From DASXTB01 sp036505615 (GTDB lineage: Bacteria; Acidobacteriota; UBA6911; JACQSX01), in NCBI GenBank assembly GCA_036505615.1, contig DASXTB010000446.1, positions 1-9,774 on the forward strand: DNA of 9,774 bases. The letters run 5' to 3'. The notes beneath the pieces were generated by a model that saw only the letters and a program-made list of their open reading frames with translations, searched no databases and was not told the DNA's origin. A program made the position numbers and the translations under genes. Positions 6,904 through 9,774 of the stretch are shown here, in pieces (position 1 is the stretch's first letter; each line of letters opens with the position of its first letter).

Positions 6904-7012
6904 AGCCCGCAAAGCGGGCGGCCAGCGTGTAGCCCCCGGCGAAGCGAAGCGGAGCCGGGGGTGAAGTGTGGTTCCGCACGCCGAGCCCGCAAGGCGGGCG
7001 ACAGCGTTTAGC
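6904..7012. repeat. directly repeated AGCCCGC hairpin flanking a third hairpin
   Basis: Copy 1 (6904-6933) and copy 2 (6984-7012) share agcccgcaa, gcgggcg, cagcgt and tagc in the same order with three or four differences. Each forms gcccgc/gcgggc with a 3-base loop. Between them cccccggc (6933-6940) pairs with gccggggg (6954-6961). No T-run follows on either strand. Confidence 0.7.
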
Positions 7013-7070
7013 GTACCAGCTAATTGGTATAGGTGAGACGCCATGTCGCCAATCGGCAGATCCGGCATGA

Positions 7071-9599
7071 TCAATAAAAGACTTCCACCCGGAACTGGCC
7101 GGGTCCGGAAACAAGCCGAATCGAGCCGGACGTCGCATCGAAATCCTGATGCTCGACACCGTTGACGCGCACTCTGCGGATGGGCACCTTCCCCGGATGA
7201 CGAAACGAAATAATAATGTTCCTGTATTTGTCTCGCGCTGGAGGCGTGATCGTGGCGGCGATGCTGTTTGCGCTCAGTTTTGATCGCACTGAAAAAGACA
7301 GATTGCCGAAATAAGTCGGCGCGTCCTTGATTTCGATCTCCTTCCCATCCTGGAACCAAGCGCGCGGAACGCCCTTGAGAAGATAGATATCTCCGGTTTC
7401 CACATTGTTCTTGAGTTCTTCCAGAACCAGCATGGATCGCAGCATGCTGAGCGTCTCTGAATTGGCAGCCGAGTTAGGAAAGGAATAATCGGCGCTGACA
7501 AATCCTCCCTTCCTGGTGTTGTATCCCACAAAGGGCGATCCTTCTGATGCCACATAGGCGTGGCCGCTCATTCCAAAGGCGACGCGCGAGTAGAATCCCA
7601 GCAGGAAGCGCTCCACGTCTCCGCGGCGCAGCATAAAATTGTAGTACCCGGCGTTGTAGACGTTGTTGATCCATCCGTAGGGCGTGCGCAGGCGCCCGCG
7701 CGTGCAGCCGAGAACAAATCCTCCGTTCTGCTGAATGTAGTCGGCGATCCAGCGACCTACCGAATCATCCGGGTTGAAGAAGTTGTAGTTGAATTCCATA
7801 TCCGCCCAATAGTGGTAGTAGGTCCCCTGCACGCGTCCCATCGCCAGATCGTCGTAAGGCTCCGGCCCGTATCCCGGTGTATCCCGGAAGTACAATGTCT
7901 GCAGCTCCACAAAGGGCGGCCGGCCATTTACTCGAATCGCTGCACGTTCCATCACGCCAAGCAGCAGGCGTCGAAACTCCCGCGCCTCGCCGATGTAACG
8001 CCGACCCCTGGCCACGTCGGCGCCACTACGGACCAACAGCTCCCCCAGGTCTTGTAGGCCCTGACAATTGGTGATGTCGTGAGCAACGACATACATGGGA
8101 TTTTTGTCACCCAGATCATCGGCCGCCGGCAGGCTGGGCGGAAGGAGGCCCCAGTGCAGCGGGCGCGAGCCGTTTTGGCCAATCATGGTCGATCGACGAT
8201 CGGCTATGATTTCGTCGGCGACTCGAAACAAGTCATCCCGATGGGCGTTGAAGACGTCCATCTTTCGAGTCAGGCGGTAATTCTCAAAAAGATGGTGCAG
8301 CGCGACGGCGCGGCGATTCTGGTATTTTCTGCCCGCTTTGGACGGATCCAGGCTGACGGGCATGCAAAACCGAAGCAGCGCGTGAGAGTAGTCTCCAAAC
8401 CCGTAAAAAGCGAAAACATTGCCGCCGCCGCCATTTTCCACCGGATAGTAGTTGTCGTTGTAGCGGAGACCCGAACCATAAGTGAAGCGGGGACCGTCGG
8501 CCAATATAAAGTTCTGTAACACCAGAGCGCGCCACACGTTGTTGACTCGCTCCTCGGGCACTTTAATCTTGACCGCGTTTGCCAAAAGCTGGACCCAGAA
8601 CCTTTGTACTCTTGCATAGGTCGAATCAAAAACTTCACGGTTTGGCGGCCTGACTTTGCCCGCCGAATCCGGCACGTAGGGGATCTTCAGATAAATCGCC
8701 GCCTTCTCATTCGGCCTCAAATCGAACCGATGAACTAGCTGCTGGCGCTCCTCGTCAAATCGCGCATCCGGGTCGCTGTGAGCCAGAATCAGCGCGCCCG
8801 ACGGATCGACAAGTTGAAGCTTCGATGCTCTCAACTTTGTGCCATCAACGAGAATCAAATCCTCACAAAGCCGCGCCGTTCGTGGCAAAGCGGAAACGTT
8901 GGTGATTTGAAATCTCACATATGCGATGTCGCAGCCGGTTTCCTGCGTTGACTTGTCCACTAAAACAGTTTCCTCATATTTCACGCCCTCGGATTGATAG
9001 CGTCCCGTAACGATCGGCAGATAGCCATCCAGGTAAGCGATGCGCGAGAAATGTTCTCCATCCTTGCCGAACATTTCGGCCGACGGCCCCACCCGGAACA
9101 ACACATTGGTGTTCTTGGCGACCGGCTGGATGTTCGACGCCAGCTTTCCCTTGAGGAGGTGCGCGGAAAGAGCTCCGTTCCACCAGACCACAAATTCATC
9201 ATCGGATCCGTCTGTCGCAGGCGCCTCTCGGTTAGGATCGGAATAAGATCCAAGGACGGCGCGATCCAGAATCTTTCCGGGATAGTAAGAAATCAGAGCG
9301 CCGTAGGAGGCTTCTCCGGCCTGTAAGATCTTCTGGGAAACAGGATCGTCCTTGCCTGTCATCATCAGTTCTTCCCAGCGGCGGCCCTCCTCCATTGCCC
9401 GCCGTTCCTGGGCCGTAAAAACCGCCTCATCGGCCCACCCATCGGTGACTGCCAGATACTTCTGCTTCAGGGCGGTTGCTTGTGCCTGGTTGTCGATGAG
9501 GCCGTCTCTGCGGAGACTGGAAGCGGGAGAATCACGAAACGGAGAAATAAGAATCAGCGCGGCCAGACATCCGGCCAAAAGTGGAGCAAACTTGATCAT
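7071..9599 (-). CDS. secreted six-hairpin-glycosidase-like protein (putative glycoside hydrolase)
   Basis: The 842-residue product starts MIKFAPLLAGCLAALILISP, a clear signal peptide with likely cleavage near residue 27, so it is exported. Residues about 100-320 look like an N-terminal beta-sandwich, about 325-735 form a helix-rich middle part with the aromatic loops expected of an (alpha/alpha)6 barrel, and about 755-842 form a short C-terminal beta-sandwich ending in alternating strands (RRVRVNGVEHQDF, GQFRVEVFY). This three-part layout is known from several inverting glycosidase families. Conserved-looking patches are GLRYNDNYYPVENGGGGN (377-394), YDDLAMGRVQGTYYHYW (582-598) and MEFNYNFFNPDD (601-612); Asp583, Asp584 and Glu602 are candidate acidic catalytic residues, chosen only by position. 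I cannot assign a CAZy family. ATG 9599 gives an ideal signal peptide, though no good Shine-Dalgarno precedes it. Its placement upstream of a sugar-type symporter supports a role in carbohydrate breakdown. Confidence 0.75.
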   Translation of the reverse strand: MIKFAPLLAGCLAALILISPFRDSPASSLRRDGLIDNQAQATALKQKYLAVTDGWADEAVFTAQERRAMEEGRRWEELMMTGKDDPVSQKILQAGEASYGALISYYPGKILDRAVLGSYSDPNREAPATDGSDDEFVVWWNGALSAHLLKGKLASNIQPVAKNTNVLFRVGPSAEMFGKDGEHFSRIAYLDGYLPIVTGRYQSEGVKYEETVLVDKSTQETGCDIAYVRFQITNVSALPRTARLCEDLILVDGTKLRASKLQLVDPSGALILAHSDPDARFDEERQQLVHRFDLRPNEKAAIYLKIPYVPDSAGKVRPPNREVFDSTYARVQRFWVQLLANAVKIKVPEERVNNVWRALVLQNFILADGPRFTYGSGLRYNDNYYPVENGGGGNVFAFYGFGDYSHALLRFCMPVSLDPSKAGRKYQNRRAVALHHLFENYRLTRKMDVFNAHRDDLFRVADEIIADRRSTMIGQNGSRPLHWGLLPPSLPAADDLGDKNPMYVVAHDITNCQGLQDLGELLVRSGADVARGRRYIGEAREFRRLLLGVMERAAIRVNGRPPFVELQTLYFRDTPGYGPEPYDDLAMGRVQGTYYHYWADMEFNYNFFNPDDSVGRWIADYIQQNGGFVLGCTRGRLRTPYGWINNVYNAGYYNFMLRRGDVERFLLGFYSRVAFGMSGHAYVASEGSPFVGYNTRKGGFVSADYSFPNSAANSETLSMLRSMLVLEELKNNVETGDIYLLKGVPRAWFQDGKEIEIKDAPTYFGNLSFSVRSKLSANSIAATITPPARDKYRNIIISFRHPGKVPIRRVRVNGVEHQDFDATSGSIRLVSGPGQFRVEVFY

Positions 9600-9774
9600 A
9601 AAGGCAAAATCTTACCGCGAAGACGGCAGAGACGTAAAAAAATTGTAGGAATCCCGGCTTCCCAATCTAGTGTGGGCGGCCACATACCCGGATGATTCAC
9701 AGAAGTTTCGTAGCGAGAAGAAAAGCCGCGCAGCGGCGCAGAGAATTGTAGCCGAGGCCGTGAGGCCTCGGTCA
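9600..9774. other. upstream region of the secreted glycosidase-like gene
   Basis: No gene is visible in these 175 bases, which end at the window edge. Directly upstream of the start is a purine-rich stretch (accgcgaagacggcagagac at 9614-9633) and a seven-A run (9637-9643). On the - strand TACAAT at about 9647-9642 could be a -10 box, but no convincing -35 partner sits at the usual distance, so I do not call a promoter. Confidence 0.5.
9725..9771. repeat. two GC-rich hairpins at the right edge
   Basis: gccgc (9725-9729) pairs with gcggc (9733-9737) over 3 bases, and ccgaggcc (9752-9759) pairs perfectly with ggcctcgg (9764-9771) over the loop gtga. The second is a compact 8-base stem of the same style as the palindromes at 600-623 and 6797-6818. 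It could be a terminator-like structure of the next gene beyond the window or another dispersed repeat. Confidence 0.65.

Larger units (their letters stand above)
6497..7070. other. 574-base non-coding stretch packed with hairpins and repeats
   Basis: This gap lies between two left-pointing genes. It contains CACTGGGC repeats, a 12-base inverted repeat, three copies of a GGAGTTT-led 25-mer, GC-rich hairpins and a repeated AGCCCGC hairpin. A long open frame on the - strand (6493-7359) crosses it, but its translation is only repeat sequence followed by an out-of-frame shadow of the neighbouring gene, so I do not call it. If the two genes share a transcript, this would be a long, highly structured spacer. 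Confidence 0.75.

Noticed and set aside
6493..7359. 288-residue open frame on the - strand
   Set aside because: It runs through the intergenic hairpin array and then overlaps the real 842-residue gene out of frame. Its translation mirrors the repeats and shows no domain.
7077..9599. lipoprotein signal (LAGC at residues 8-11) in the secreted protein
   Set aside because: The cysteine comes before most of the hydrophobic core, whereas a lipobox normally follows it. An ordinary signal peptide fits better.
9642..9647. TACAAT as a -10 promoter box for the glycosidase-like gene
   Set aside because: No acceptable -35 hexamer lies 16-18 bases upstream; the nearest TTGGGA is only 12 bases away.

Overview
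The window looks like chromosome from a GC-rich, free-living heterotroph, most likely an Acidobacteriota member or a relative with a similar protein repertoire. The main clue is the large protein at 1471-4704, which joins a membrane-bound-dehydrogenase-type beta-propeller, HEAT repeats and a C-terminal CxxCH heme domain. That layout is common in Planctomycetes, Verrucomicrobia and Acidobacteria. The gaps between genes are full of palindromic and short tandem repeats, which fits the same guess. The taxonomic call is inference. I see no phage, plasmid, CRISPR, rRNA, tRNA or insertion-sequence genes.

Layout, left to right. (1) 2-406, + strand: the C-terminal end of a gamma-glutamyltransferase-like protein whose start lies outside the window. 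(2) 407-890: a gap between convergent genes, holding a 14/7-base tandem repeat and a large inverted repeat made of two copies of one hairpin-bearing unit. (3) 891-1367, - strand: a small four-helix membrane protein of unknown function. (4) 1471-4704, - strand: the membrane-anchored propeller/HEAT/cytochrome c-like protein; its possible N-terminal extension to 4761 is made of repeat-like palindromes. (5) 4874-6496, - strand: a sodium:solute symporter of the SGLT type. (6) 6497-7070: a non-coding stretch packed with hairpins and direct repeats. (7) 7071-9599, - strand: a secreted, large six-hairpin-glycosidase-like protein. (8) 9600-9774: upstream region with two strong hairpins.

Genes 3 to 7 all point left. 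A plausible reading is a carbohydrate-use locus. The secreted glycosidase-like protein would release a sugar or sugar derivative, the symporter would import it with sodium, and the envelope dehydrogenase/cytochrome-like protein would oxidise a related substrate and pass electrons to the respiratory chain. This is inference from gene order and domain type. The gaps of about 0.1-0.6 kb filled with hairpins mean that one single transcript cannot be assumed.

I did not find a clearly new multi-gene system. The most noteworthy material is the non-coding repeat architecture (two inverted copies at 571-770, a composite hairpin array at 6669-7012, and a repeat that seems to have intruded on the 5' end of the heme-protein gene) and the poorly characterised 842-residue secreted protein.
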